Of a stretch of DNA of 64,000 nt, positions 1-8,218 are shown piece by piece. Positions within the stretch are counted from its first letter, which is position 1, and every line of letters begins with the position of its first letter. The position numbers and the translations under genes were made by a program. Below the pieces are notes generated by a model, which did not search any database, was not told the DNA's origin, and worked only from the letters and a program-made list of their open reading frames with translations. Where the stretch lies: the NCBI GenBank assembly GCA_942492635.1, contig CALOFP010000003.1, positions 434,001 through 498,000 on the forward strand, written 5' to 3'. The stretch comes from CALOFP01 sp942492635 (lineage in GTDB: Bacteria; UBP6; UBA1177; CALOFP01).

Positions 1-179
1 TTTGTGAGTCCCATATAGGAGTTGGAGCCCAGCATAAGTACCTTCCTGTTGCCTATGAGGTAAACTTCCGTATCCTGTTCCGATATAATTTCCCGAAAGT
101 AAGGGTAGACCCCGGCCTTTTTTGCCTCTTCGGATCTAGTATAGCTGTCAACCTTGTTGAATATAGCTTTATTTCTCAT
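1..179 (-). CDS. Alpha-oxoamine synthase family protein (AONS/KBL-like), 3' part outside window
   Basis: Only the first 59 residues are in the window; the gene runs off the left edge. The start is the ATG at 179 to 177, preceded by an AGAGGA ribosome site; an ATG four bases further upstream meets a stop after four codons. The segment around MLGSNSYMGL matches the N-terminal substrate-entry region of PLP-dependent alpha-oxoamine synthases (8-amino-7-oxononanoate synthase, 2-amino-3-ketobutyrate CoA ligase, serine palmitoyltransferase), where G-S-N-x-Y-L-G-L is typical. These enzymes condense an amino acid with an acyl-CoA. The PLP lysine region is missing, so the substrate cannot be told. It lies 38 bp downstream of the citrate-synthase-fold gene and is probably co-transcribed with it. 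Confidence 0.75.
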   Translation of the reverse strand, partial: MRNKAIFNKVDSYTRSEEAKKAGVYPYFREIISEQDTEVYLIGNRKVLMLGSNSYMGLT

Positions 180-216
180 ACATTCCTCTTCTATCCACCA
201 GTTTCATTTTCAATTT

Positions 217-990
217 TTAGAGTACATCCCTTCTGGATGGTCCGACATATTCAGCACCGGCCTGATCGATCCTACGCATAGGTTTCTGCGTTCTTTTCTC
301 CTCGAAGTAGTGGGCCATGAGTCCCGGAAGCCTTGAGATCATGAATATTCCGTTGGCGAGTTCCTCCGGAAAATCAAGGGTGAGGAGCACGGCTCCTATC
401 ATTCCGTCAACGTTGAGGGGAAGCCTTGTACCCTTGACTGTCGACAAAGCCTCTTCTATCGACGTCGCAAGCTTTATGTGGAAAAGCCTCTCCTCTGGAA
501 GATTGAGAAGACAGATCTCCCGAAGTGCAATACTTCTAGGATCTTCGGAGTGAACCCTGTGGCCGAAGCCGGAAAATCTCACCTTGCGGGAGAGTCGGTC
601 ACTCACCATCTCAGTTATCCTTTTCATGTTTATCCGCCCGTCGAGTTCATCGGCGAACTCCCTGAAGAGTTTCATGGCGTTCTCTATCGCGCCGCCATGG
701 AAGTTGTTGATCGAAAGAAGACCCGATGCAAGAGCTGCGTTGAGCGGAGCGCCCGTAGACGCTGAGTTGAGCGTCGCAAGGCATGAGGGAGGCGTTGCTC
801 CGTGATCCACCGAGCTGGTAAGGACCGCACTGAAAATTTTCGAATCCTCGATGCCCGGAAGTTCACCCTTCAGAATAAGGAAGACAAGGTCCGTGAACGT
901 CACCTTTTCCATTATCTGCTCTATGGGATAGCCCTTTACCAGAATCTCGTTTTTCTTGATTGATGTGATCTCTGTACTCCAACCTGTCAT
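217..990 (-). CDS. Short citrate synthase-fold protein, citryl-CoA lyase-like
   Basis: A 257-residue protein of the citrate synthase superfamily, much shorter than a normal citrate synthase of about 370 to 430 residues. The three catalytic positions of the family are visible: His98 in NFHGGA, His144 in GFGHRVH and Asp195 in NVDGMIGA. A C-terminal GLMAHYFEE segment matches the family's CoA/citrate-binding end. The size and the lack of the N-terminal helical domain fit stand-alone citryl-CoA lyases or citrate-synthase-like proteins, which cleave citryl-CoA or form related 2-hydroxy-acyl-CoA thioesters. It sits between an alpha-oxoamine synthase gene and a 2-hydroxyacyl-CoA dehydratase-like gene, so a joint role in acyl-CoA metabolism is plausible. 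Family assignment is firm; substrate is unknown. Confidence 0.8.
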   Translation of the reverse strand: MTGWSTEITSIKKNEILVKGYPIEQIMEKVTFTDLVFLILKGELPGIEDSKIFSAVLTSSVDHGATPPSCLATLNSASTGAPLNAALASGLLSINNFHGGAIENAMKLFREFADELDGRINMKRITEMVSDRLSRKVRFSGFGHRVHSEDPRSIALREICLLNLPEERLFHIKLATSIEEALSTVKGTRLPLNVDGMIGAVLLTLDFPEELANGIFMISRLPGLMAHYFEEKRTQKPMRRIDQAGAEYVGPSRRDVL

Positions 991-1056
991 GATACTACCT
1001 CACGGTTTTTTAAACAAGCCTGCAATCTTAGCATAGATGACGGGTCCGGTCAATTT

Positions 1057-2073
1057 TTATACAGTTTCAAGAAACGCCTCGATCCTTGTCTTGAGTCTTC
1101 CATCAAGCGATTTGAGAGGCTTGTCTCCCTCTACCGTAAGGATCGGAATGTTGAGTCCTGCATCCTTAACCATCTTGCGGAGGATGATGTCCTCAAGCTG
1201 TCTGTGACAGAATGCCTGGACATAATGAATTATTCCGTCAACTTCGCGGTTCGCAAGCTCTCTAAGCGCCTTCTTGAAACGAAATTCTGCCGCATAGGGG
1301 TAGGTGTAGTTGCGGTACTGTTCCGTTAGTGATCCGGCATCGCCTACCATCGCGAATTCACGCTGAATCTCGTTGTACACGACATATCCTCCCTTCTTCT
1401 CAATGAAGGTGTAGAGATCGAATATGGGTGGCACTCCCATGAAGGCGATTCGTCTGGCTCGTTTTCTTGATACACCGCATAGAGATTTCCTCTCGGAAAG
1501 AAAACGATCGAGCCGCTCCTCGTAGAGGTCGGGATCCCCCCCGTCGAAGTCCGAAGATGATACAAGCCAGAGATGGTTCTCCAGGCCGGAAATTCTCCAG
1601 GGCTCCCTGTTCGTCATCTCATCCAGCTCACGGAGCTTGGACCTGAGCGATGAAAGTCTTTTGCGCACCTTCTCACCTTCGGAAATATCCGTTCCCAGAA
1701 AGGCGGCAAACTTTTCAAGCTCTCGTGTTACCTTCTCCGGCGAACGGTCGAAGGGGTAGTTGAATATGTAGGTATTGAGACCGTACTGCTCCTCGATTAT
1801 TTCGGTAAGCACCCTGGCGTTGGAACAGTCACCCTCGGTAACGGCAACGAAAAGACCTATATCGCGGTACTCCTCCATTGTCGAGACAACCGAAAAGAGC
1901 CCCTTTATCCAGGCGCAGGAGTTTCTAGGAAAGCCGAATATCTCGGCATGTTCCACCATCTCCATGCTCTTCTCCGATGTTACGAAGGTGTTGTTTAGAT
2001 CCATGGGTACCCTGCCTGCGGCAAGAATGAGTTCCACGGGGACGGTTGTTGTAAAAGCTACTCTGTTTTTCAT
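1057..2073 (-). CDS. 2-hydroxyacyl-CoA dehydratase subunit-like protein (HgdB/FldB family)
   Basis: This 338-residue protein resembles the B/D subunits of 2-hydroxyglutaryl-CoA and phenyllactyl-CoA dehydratases (COG1775), oxygen-sensitive iron-sulfur enzymes of anaerobic amino-acid fermentation. The N-terminus has the family pattern around LILAAGRVPMDL. Cysteines at 53 (NSCAWIKG), 83 (EGDCSNA) and 289 (QAFCHRQ) are placed where the family binds a [4Fe-4S] cluster. No partner subunit or ATP-dependent activator (HgdC-like) lies nearby, so it may be a stand-alone member such as those linked to double-cubane cluster proteins. The start overlaps the tatD stop by 4 bp, which shows coupling to the upstream housekeeping genes. 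Confidence 0.78.
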   Translation of the reverse strand: MKNRVAFTTTVPVELILAAGRVPMDLNNTFVTSEKSMEMVEHAEIFGFPRNSCAWIKGLFSVVSTMEEYRDIGLFVAVTEGDCSNARVLTEIIEEQYGLNTYIFNYPFDRSPEKVTRELEKFAAFLGTDISEGEKVRKRLSSLRSKLRELDEMTNREPWRISGLENHLWLVSSSDFDGGDPDLYEERLDRFLSERKSLCGVSRKRARRIAFMGVPPIFDLYTFIEKKGGYVVYNEIQREFAMVGDAGSLTEQYRNYTYPYAAEFRFKKALRELANREVDGIIHYVQAFCHRQLEDIILRKMVKDAGLNIPILTVEGDKPLKSLDGRLKTRIEAFLETV

Positions 2074-2843
2074 ATCTGAATATCGAAAAATCGGTTTATA
2101 TTATCATTTATATTTTTTTCAAGTTCCGCAAGGTGAATCGAAAGGGTCTCAGCCGCGAAACGGTAAATATGCGCCACCTTGCCGGGAGTGTTGACCTTTC
2201 CGCGGTAAGGAACGGGAGCCAGAAAGGGTGAGTCTGTTTCCAGCATCAGCCGATCCTTCGGAATGAAAGAAAGAATCTCCCTGAGATAATCGCACTTCTT
2301 TCCCTTGAATGTGAGAATGCCTGAAAGGGAAATGGATGCTCCTGAATCGAGAATTCTGCGCGCATCCTCAACGGTTCCCGTGTAGCAGTGGAAAAGTGTC
2401 CTTGATCCTTCGAATCCGTGGTCCGAAAGAATATCCAGGACCCTTGCTTCGGCGTCCCGCCCGTGGACTACAAGCGGTTTTCGAAGATCTTCTGCCAGTT
2501 CTACCATCTGCTCAAAAACCTTTTCCTGTCTTTTCCTATCGGAAAGATCGTAAAAGAAATCGAGACCGGATTCACCGACGGCAAGAATATCGTCAGCGAT
2601 ATTTCTTATCCACGAGGTGTCTCCGTCGAAACCGTCCGCTTCATGGGGGTGTATGCCTGCAATGTGAAATAGGGACACATTTGAAAGATCCAAAGCTCTC
2701 GATTGTTCGAACTCCTCCCTGGAGGAGACGATGTTGATCGCGGCCATAACACCCTGCTCAATCATCTCCCTTTCTATTTCAGACGCTTCAATCCCTCTCT
2801 CTCTGACCACCATGTGAAGGTGGCAATGGGAATCAATAAACAT
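2070..2843 (-). CDS. tatD: TatD family metal-dependent hydrolase / DNase
   Basis: A 257-residue member of the TatD amidohydrolase family, TIM-barrel metal-dependent deoxyribonucleases implicated in DNA repair and turnover. Metal ligands are visible: the N-terminal FIDSHCHLH (His6, His8), the glutamate in AVGESGLDF, the histidine in VHGRDA, HCYTG, and the aspartate in LETDSPFLAP. Length and order of motifs are normal. It lies 2 bp downstream of the RicT/PSP1 gene and overlaps the following dehydratase-like gene by 4 bp, as part of the holB-ricT-tatD run that is common in bacteria. Confidence 0.93.
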   Translation of the reverse strand: MFIDSHCHLHMVVRERGIEASEIEREMIEQGVMAAINIVSSREEFEQSRALDLSNVSLFHIAGIHPHEADGFDGDTSWIRNIADDILAVGESGLDFFYDLSDRKRQEKVFEQMVELAEDLRKPLVVHGRDAEARVLDILSDHGFEGSRTLFHCYTGTVEDARRILDSGASISLSGILTFKGKKCDYLREILSFIPKDRLMLETDSPFLAPVPYRGKVNTPGKVAHIYRFAAETLSIHLAELEKNINDNINRFFDIQI

Positions 2844-2845
2844 CG

Positions 2846-4267
2846 TTAATCCTTGTTCTCTGAGTTCTCTGAATCTTTCGGAGGTCTGGTTATGCGTTCC
2901 TGACGCTGCCTGGGTTTGTCGTCTCCGGATCTTTCAGGTTTGTTTTTTTCGGGACGCCCCTTATCGTTTTTTGGCTTTCTCGGTCTTTCGGAAAATTTCC
3001 TTCCACTTTTCGCCTTATCCGAATCCTGGGGCTTTCGCCCTTTTCCTCTGCGCGAAGAACCCTTTTCCACGCGATCTGATGATTTCAACTGCTTTCCCTT
3101 CTCCTTGAGGAGTATTTTTTCTGATGGAAGAATGGGGGCGATGTCGTCAACAGGGGGGAGGGCGGGCTTGTCGGCTACAAAGAACTTTCCTTCTTCGTCG
3201 CGGGATATGGCATCCTGGGGAATTACCTTCTCCTCGGGTCTTTTAGATCTTCTATCAAAAAACTCCACCGAGATGTTCTTCTGTATTACGTTTACCTTCT
3301 TTACGGTACCGATTCTTCCCGACACCTTGTCCTTTACCTGGCTCTCTTCCTCTGGGTAATCCTTGCGCATCTGTTCGTATCCCTCCTGTTCGTAGGAGAG
3401 ACAACAGAAGAGTCTTCCGCAGATTCCCGATATTTTTGTAGGATTGAGGGAGAGATTCTGGTCCTTCGCCATCTTGATGGAGACGGAGGCGAAAGAGTGG
3501 AGGAAACGGTTGCAGCAGAGTTTCATGCCGCACGGTCCCATTCCGCCCATTATTTTTGTCGTATCTCTAACGCCGATCTGTCTCATCTCGATTCGTCGTC
3601 TGAGTTCGAAAGCGAGTCTCTTTATGAGTTCTCGGAAATCAACTCTGCCGTTTGCCGTGAAGTAGACGATAACCTTGGAATCGTCAAGGGTGTACTTGAC
3701 TCTTATGATCTTCATCATTATGTCGAGATCTCTGTTTATTCTTTCACAGATCGATCTGGCCTCCGCAGCCTTCTCCTGAAGCTTCTTAGCTTTTTTGAAA
3801 TCTTCAGGTTTTGCTTTTCTTATGATTCCGCCCTTGATGAAGTTTATCTTGTCCTGCTTTTCGAACAGCTCCCGGCTTTTCTCAAGTACCTGGGCAAGTT
3901 CCATTCCTCGTTCACTGAAAGCTACAACTATGTCGCCCTGCTTCAGAGTGTTGTTTTCTTCCAGGACCTCGGGGTAGTGGTACCAGTAAATCTTTCCGAC
4001 AGGCTGAAACTGTAGTGATACAACCTCTTCGAACTTCGGTTCAGGATCGTCGTAGTGAAAATAGTAGGCATCACTTCCGCCGAGTGGAGATATGGAAGAT
4101 CCGGCCTTCTTGTTTTTAGTGTTTTCCTCGTCCTTGAATCCGTCATCCATCCTCTCAAGTCTACGAAGTTCCCTGATATCCGATTCGCTGTAGTTTTCGT
4201 AGGCTTCTTTCGACTTGTCTCTGTATTTTTTACGGGTGGAGATTGATCCATCCTTGAATTTATTCAT
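2846..4267 (-). CDS. PSP1 domain / RicT (YaaT)-like regulatory iron-sulfur protein
   Basis: A 473-residue protein with a PSP1 C-terminal domain at about 85 to 330. The cysteine pattern GGMGPCGMKLCC (Cys246, 251, 252) followed by ISGICGRLFCC (Cys283, 288, 289) is the RicT signature; in Bacillus RicT these cysteines bind [4Fe-4S] and the protein acts with RicA and RicF on RNase Y. The first 65 residues are polar and the last about 110 are Lys/Arg/Pro-rich, probably disordered and possibly RNA-binding. It overlaps the holB stop by 4 bp, the same order as holB-yaaT in Firmicutes. No RicA or RicF homologue is in the window, so the Bacillus role cannot be transferred directly. Confidence 0.88.
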   Translation of the reverse strand: MNKFKDGSISTRKKYRDKSKEAYENYSESDIRELRRLERMDDGFKDEENTKNKKAGSSISPLGGSDAYYFHYDDPEPKFEEVVSLQFQPVGKIYWYHYPEVLEENNTLKQGDIVVAFSERGMELAQVLEKSRELFEKQDKINFIKGGIIRKAKPEDFKKAKKLQEKAAEARSICERINRDLDIMMKIIRVKYTLDDSKVIVYFTANGRVDFRELIKRLAFELRRRIEMRQIGVRDTTKIMGGMGPCGMKLCCNRFLHSFASVSIKMAKDQNLSLNPTKISGICGRLFCCLSYEQEGYEQMRKDYPEEESQVKDKVSGRIGTVKKVNVIQKNISVEFFDRRSKRPEEKVIPQDAISRDEEGKFFVADKPALPPVDDIAPILPSEKILLKEKGKQLKSSDRVEKGSSRRGKGRKPQDSDKAKSGRKFSERPRKPKNDKGRPEKNKPERSGDDKPRQRQERITRPPKDSENSENKD

Positions 4268-5148
4268 TTTTTTATACCAATGATCGTCTGTATGTTAAAA
4301 AACGCTATTGAATCTATACTGAAAAATTGCCTGTTCTCAAGAAATTTCAATATTTTTTTAGAGGATTCGGGCTTTTCCGTCCTCAGAAACCAGGCTAATA
4401 TCGCAAGTCTGACCCTAGCCAGGGCGAGCTTCTCCGTATTGTTGGGAACCGTTCCCTTGGGTCCCTTTTCAAATGTGCCGAAAAGAGTTTCAGCCCGGTC
4501 GATTCCCTTGATCGATCTTGTGCTTAGAAGTGAGGCCGCTTCACGCATTTTTTCGATTTCCGATGAAACCTCTTGGGGGTCCATATGTTCAAAATGCTCC
4601 TTGACGAAGGGGAAGGCAGCCTTAATCAAATCCAAATCCGTCTGAGCGTCCCTTATGTTCAGGTCCGGAAGATAGAGGTTTATAACCCTTGAAAGAATTG
4701 TATCAAGGATTGAGTTTCTCTTTTTTACCGTAAGAAAGAAGAAGTTGTTGACGGGGGGTTCTTCGAGTTTCTTCAAGAGTGCGTTCTGGGCGGGAATAGT
4801 CATGGCGTCCGCCGAGCTTATGTATATGATCCGGTTTTCGGATTCGTATGGATCATAACAGAGAATATCGTCCAGACGGTTTATCTCCTCGGTTTTGATG
4901 TTTCCCTTATCCGACGGACCGATCTTTATGAAGTCGGGATACTGGCCGAACCCGACAAGTTCGCGAAGTTTTTCCGGCGTTCTATTCCTGAAGGGTTTCA
5001 TCAGGATGCATGATACGTCTATGAGAAACTTCTCCTTGTCGTTTTCAGAACTTTCGCCCCAGAAGATGAATGCGTGGGGAAGGCTGTTCATCTCGAATCT
5101 TTCTATGATGCTGTCATGGATCTCTCTGTACACGTTTTCACTCTCCAA
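4264..5148 (-). CDS. holB: DNA polymerase III delta' subunit-like protein
   Basis: A 294-residue AAA+ protein of the clamp-loader delta' type. It keeps the central pattern of HolB, such as IIYISSADAMTIPAQNALLK followed by LEEPP, which is the sensor 1 and arginine-finger neighbourhood. The Walker A region (FWGESSENDKEKF) is degenerate, as expected for delta', which does not hydrolyse ATP. The usual zinc-binding cysteine quartet is not seen. Delta' stabilises the clamp loader that loads the sliding clamp at replication forks. Context supports the call: the RicT/PSP1 gene follows with a 4-bp overlap and tatD comes next. Confidence 0.85.
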   Translation of the reverse strand: MESENVYREIHDSIIERFEMNSLPHAFIFWGESSENDKEKFLIDVSCILMKPFRNRTPEKLRELVGFGQYPDFIKIGPSDKGNIKTEEINRLDDILCYDPYESENRIIYISSADAMTIPAQNALLKKLEEPPVNNFFFLTVKKRNSILDTILSRVINLYLPDLNIRDAQTDLDLIKAAFPFVKEHFEHMDPQEVSSEIEKMREAASLLSTRSIKGIDRAETLFGTFEKGPKGTVPNNTEKLALARVRLAILAWFLRTEKPESSKKILKFLENRQFFSIDSIAFFNIQTIIGIKK

Positions 5149-5195
5149 GTTTACATAATATATGTTATGCGAAGTTGTTTGGTTTGCAAGGCGTT

Positions 5196-6020
5196 CTAAC
5201 CTTTCGTATTTATTAAATTTTCCAAAAGCAGATATTCCGGTTTGTAGAATTTGCTTCTACGCGACGAAAATACAACGGCCCAGGCCTTACCCTTCGCATT
5301 TTCAAAATCAGCCTCATTTTCGACAATGGTAGAGACCGATTCCAGAATGTGATTTCTACCCATAATGTAAAAACCTTCAACAAACTTTCGGCGATCATCC
5401 TCATCAGTCAGGACGATCCTTACTGTAAGATTTTCGCGCTCGGCATGAAATGTCAGCGACTTCAGTTTTTCCCATTGAAGCGGTCCTTCCTCGTTATCGG
5501 GAATCCACAACAGATACCTGTCTCCGGATACCGGTATATGCGCATACTCCCTCGGCTCTTCGGCACCGGTTTTCACAAGATAAGGGTTTTCCTCTTTTCT
5601 ATCGGCGTCGAATCCGTATCCCGGAACATCAAAAATAGCTCCTTCGAAAGGATCTTTTTTCCATTGCATACCGTATAGAAACTTGAATGCCGACTTTTCC
5701 GGACCGATGGAAATACCGGGTCTTGAAAAGAGAGCTGTAATCAGAGATTTGAAACTTCCGGCAGCGTCGACCACCGCCGAGGGATTAAGTGACTTTATGA
5801 AAGAGATCGTACTTCTGCCTTTTTCAATCTCAAATGAATTACCGACCCGACCTTTCGTGAATTCTTTAACAGATCCATCTTCAATGCCTACGACGTACAG
5901 ATTCATTGACTTTGAGAACTGATCCGATTCCACAATTTTTTCTATTTCTTTGAAGTCGTTTCGGAGATTATTTGCAAGAAGTACGGTCACGTATGGTACG
6001 AAACCGCGGGATTGAGTCAT
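5196..6020 (-). CDS. Uncharacterised protein with faint glycosyltransferase family 9-like segment
   Basis: I do not recognise this 274-residue protein as a whole. Residues about 75 to 115 (SAVVDAAGSFKSLITALFS, then PGISIGPEKSAFKF) resemble the heptosyltransferase (GT9) region that reads D-x-VIDLHG-x-x-KS-x-x-x-x-x-x-SGA-x-x-RIGF, and the C-terminal half alternates short strands and helices. The catalytic and nucleotide-binding motifs of active GT9 enzymes are not evident, so it may be a diverged or inactive relative. It has no signal peptide or membrane segment. It lies 1 bp downstream of nusB and 47 bp upstream of holB, so it is co-transcribed with core genes. Function unknown. Confidence 0.6.
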   Translation of the reverse strand: MTQSRGFVPYVTVLLANNLRNDFKEIEKIVESDQFSKSMNLYVVGIEDGSVKEFTKGRVGNSFEIEKGRSTISFIKSLNPSAVVDAAGSFKSLITALFSRPGISIGPEKSAFKFLYGMQWKKDPFEGAIFDVPGYGFDADRKEENPYLVKTGAEEPREYAHIPVSGDRYLLWIPDNEEGPLQWEKLKSLTFHAERENLTVRIVLTDEDDRRKFVEGFYIMGRNHILESVSTIVENEADFENAKGKAWAVVFSSRRSKFYKPEYLLLENLINTKG

Positions 6021-6021
6021 A

Positions 6022-6477
6022 TCAGGCCTTCTTTTGTTTTATATTTGCGAGATCCGCAACCTTATTTACGATTCCGTTGATAAAGGCGGGGCTCTCCCTG
6101 TTACCGAACTTTTTAGCTATGTCTATAGCCTCGTTTATAGTCGCCTTGAACGGAATTCCGTTCGAATCGTCTATAAGCTCGGCAATGGCAAACCGGAGAA
6201 TATTTCGCTCGATGAGAGCAATGCGCTCGATGCGCCAGTTCGTAGCTGCCTTTTCGATAAGATCATGGATGTAGTCGGCTTTGTCCTTAACTTCCCTTAG
6301 GAGGTAAACGACAAATTCCCTTTCTTCCTGGGCACTGTCGTCAGTCTGTTTCTGAAGAGGAAGATTGAAGTAGCGATAGTACTGCTCCACTGCTGTTACC
6401 GGAGTCAAAGATTTGTTGAACTCCATTGCGTAGAGTATCTGAAGTGTTTTTTCTCTCGATCTGCGTCTAAGTCCCAT
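6022..6477 (-). CDS. nusB: Transcription antitermination factor NusB
   Basis: A 151-residue all-helical RNA-binding protein. The basic N-terminus (RRRSREKTLQILYAMEF) and the C-terminal pattern IPFKATINEAIDIAKKFG followed by FINGIVNKVA are diagnostic of NusB. With NusE (ribosomal protein S10) it binds boxA RNA and supports antitermination of rRNA operons. The gene starts 5 bp after ribH, the classic ribBA-ribH-nusB order seen in many bacteria. Length is normal. Confidence 0.95.
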   Translation of the reverse strand: MGLRRRSREKTLQILYAMEFNKSLTPVTAVEQYYRYFNLPLQKQTDDSAQEEREFVVYLLREVKDKADYIHDLIEKAATNWRIERIALIERNILRFAIAELIDDSNGIPFKATINEAIDIAKKFGNRESPAFINGIVNKVADLANIKQKKA

Positions 6478-6482
6478 AGTTC

Positions 6483-6947
6483 CTATATTTTCTTTTGAAG
6501 GTTAATCATTTCTATTGCCGACATCGCGGCATCGAATCCCTTGTTGCCGGCCTTTGTTCCGGCACGCTCAACAGCCTGCTCGATATTTTCCGTAGTTACA
6601 ACACCGAAGGAACAGTAGACACCGGTTTCAAGACTGACGGCTGCAATTCCCTTTGTGCATTCGTTGGCCACGAAATCAAAGTGCGGAGTATCTCCGCGAA
6701 TAATGACACCCAGACAAATGATGGCATCGTATTTTTTATCGCTGTTTGCGATTTTTTTTGCAATGTGAGGAATTTCAAAACATCCGGGAACCCTGTAGAC
6801 GTCTACGGCATCAGCTTCGTGCCTCTCGAGACAGTCAACTGCTCCCTTGAGAAGCGACTCCCCGATAAAGTTGTTGAAACGTCCGAGAACCACCGCAACG
6901 CGACTTCCTCTCGCCGTAAGCTCTCCGTTTATGTTACGAATCTCCAT
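6483..6947 (-). CDS. ribH: 6,7-dimethyl-8-ribityllumazine synthase
   Basis: A 154-residue lumazine synthase, which joins 5-amino-6-ribitylaminouracil and 3,4-dihydroxy-2-butanone 4-phosphate in the penultimate step of riboflavin synthesis. The active-site segment CLGVIIRGDTPHFDFVANEC with its catalytic histidine is intact, as is the phosphate-binding region near GRFN. A strong AGGAG ribosome site precedes the ATG at 6947, which overlaps the 3' end of ribBA by 14 bp. The deaminase/reductase ribD and riboflavin synthase ribE are not in the window. No FMN riboswitch was seen upstream of ribBA. Confidence 0.96.
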   Translation of the reverse strand: MEIRNINGELTARGSRVAVVLGRFNNFIGESLLKGAVDCLERHEADAVDVYRVPGCFEIPHIAKKIANSDKKYDAIICLGVIIRGDTPHFDFVANECTKGIAAVSLETGVYCSFGVVTTENIEQAVERAGTKAGNKGFDAAMSAIEMINLQKKI

Positions 6948-8202
6948 CTTTATCTCCTGATTTATCGTTGAAAATTTTATGTCCCATTTTTTCCTGTTTG
7001 GTCTTCAGATATCCTATGTTGTCGTCACCGACTCCGACGACGTTCGGAACCTGCTCGACAACCTCGAGACCGTAACCCTTTAGGCTGACAAGCTTACGGG
7101 GGTTGTTGGTGAGAAGACGAATCTTCTTCACTCCGAGCGCGATAAGCATCTGGGCACCTATTCCGTAGTCACGAAGGTCATCCGGAAAACCGAGTGCGAT
7201 GTTGGCCTCGACCGTATCCATTCCGTGATCCTGAAGATGATAGGCCTTTATCTTGTTCCCGAGGCCTATTCCCCTTCCCTCCTGTCTGAGGTAGAGAATC
7301 ACGCCCTTGCCGTCCTTCTCAATGAGATTCATTGCATTCTGCAGCTGGAATCCGCAGTCGCACCTTATCGATCCGAGAGCGTCACCCGTAAGGCATTCGG
7401 AGTGAACCCTTACAAGGACAGGATCTCCTGCAGCGACGTCGCCCTTGACAAGTGCGATGTGCTCAAGACCGTCCACTTTGCTCTTGAAGATGCGGATATC
7501 GAACTTTCCGCCGAATCTAGTCGGAAGTTGAGCCTCGGCCACATTTTCGATAAGAGATTCGGTGGCGAGTCTGTATGTGATGATGTCTGCAACCGAAACT
7601 ATCGGAATATCGTGCTCGTCGGAAAACTCCCTGAGCTCCGGCATGCGAGACATTGTACCGTCTTCATTCATTACTTCGCAGATGACAGCAGCGGGGGTAA
7701 GTCCTGCAATACGTGCGAGATCGACCGATCCCTCAGTCTGGCCTGTGCGAACGAGAACTCCGCCGTTCTTGGCCCTGAGAGGGAATATGTGTCCGGGTCT
7801 CGCCAGATCTTCAGGCCTTGCATCCTTTCGGACAGCTGTGCGAATAGTATGAGCCCTGTCTTTTGCTGAAATTCCGGTGGTGACACCCTCCGCAGCCTCA
7901 ATCGAGATGGTGAAACCTGTACCGAAACGGGACTGGTTGTTTTCCACCATCAGCGGAAGATCAAGTTTGTCAGCCATCTCGTTGGTCATTGTAAGACAGA
8001 CAAGTCCACGGCCTTTTTTCACCATGAAGTTGATATCTTCGTCCCGCACATGTTCTGCGGCAACGACAAGATCACCTTCGTTTTCACGATCCTCGTCGTC
8101 GACCATTATCACCATCTTGCCATCGGAAAGTGCCTTCGCGGCAATTTCAACACGCTCAACAGCTTTAATGCTCTCTTTATTATCGAAAAGAAGTTTTTTC
8201 AT
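6934..8202 (-). CDS. ribBA: Bifunctional 3,4-dihydroxy-2-butanone 4-phosphate synthase / GTP cyclohydrolase II
   Basis: A fused riboflavin-pathway enzyme of about 422 residues. The N-terminal RibB domain carries the acidic metal-binding loop DDEDRENEGDLV and makes the four-carbon unit from ribulose 5-phosphate. The C-terminal RibA domain, from about residue 210, opens the GTP ring; its zinc cysteines are seen in SECLTGDALGSIRCDCG and its catalytic region in YLRQEGRGIGLGNKI. I chose the ATG at 8202 (MKKLLF); an in-frame TTG at 8226 would overlap the purA stop, and neither start has a strong ribosome site. It is the first of the ribBA-ribH-nusB set, directly after purA. Confidence 0.95.
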   Translation of the reverse strand: MKKLLFDNKESIKAVERVEIAAKALSDGKMVIMVDDEDRENEGDLVVAAEHVRDEDINFMVKKGRGLVCLTMTNEMADKLDLPLMVENNQSRFGTGFTISIEAAEGVTTGISAKDRAHTIRTAVRKDARPEDLARPGHIFPLRAKNGGVLVRTGQTEGSVDLARIAGLTPAAVICEVMNEDGTMSRMPELREFSDEHDIPIVSVADIITYRLATESLIENVAEAQLPTRFGGKFDIRIFKSKVDGLEHIALVKGDVAAGDPVLVRVHSECLTGDALGSIRCDCGFQLQNAMNLIEKDGKGVILYLRQEGRGIGLGNKIKAYHLQDHGMDTVEANIALGFPDDLRDYGIGAQMLIALGVKKIRLLTNNPRKLVSLKGYGLEVVEQVPNVVGVGDDNIGYLKTKQEKMGHKIFNDKSGDKDGDS

Positions 8203-8218
8203 TTTTCTACTATCATAA

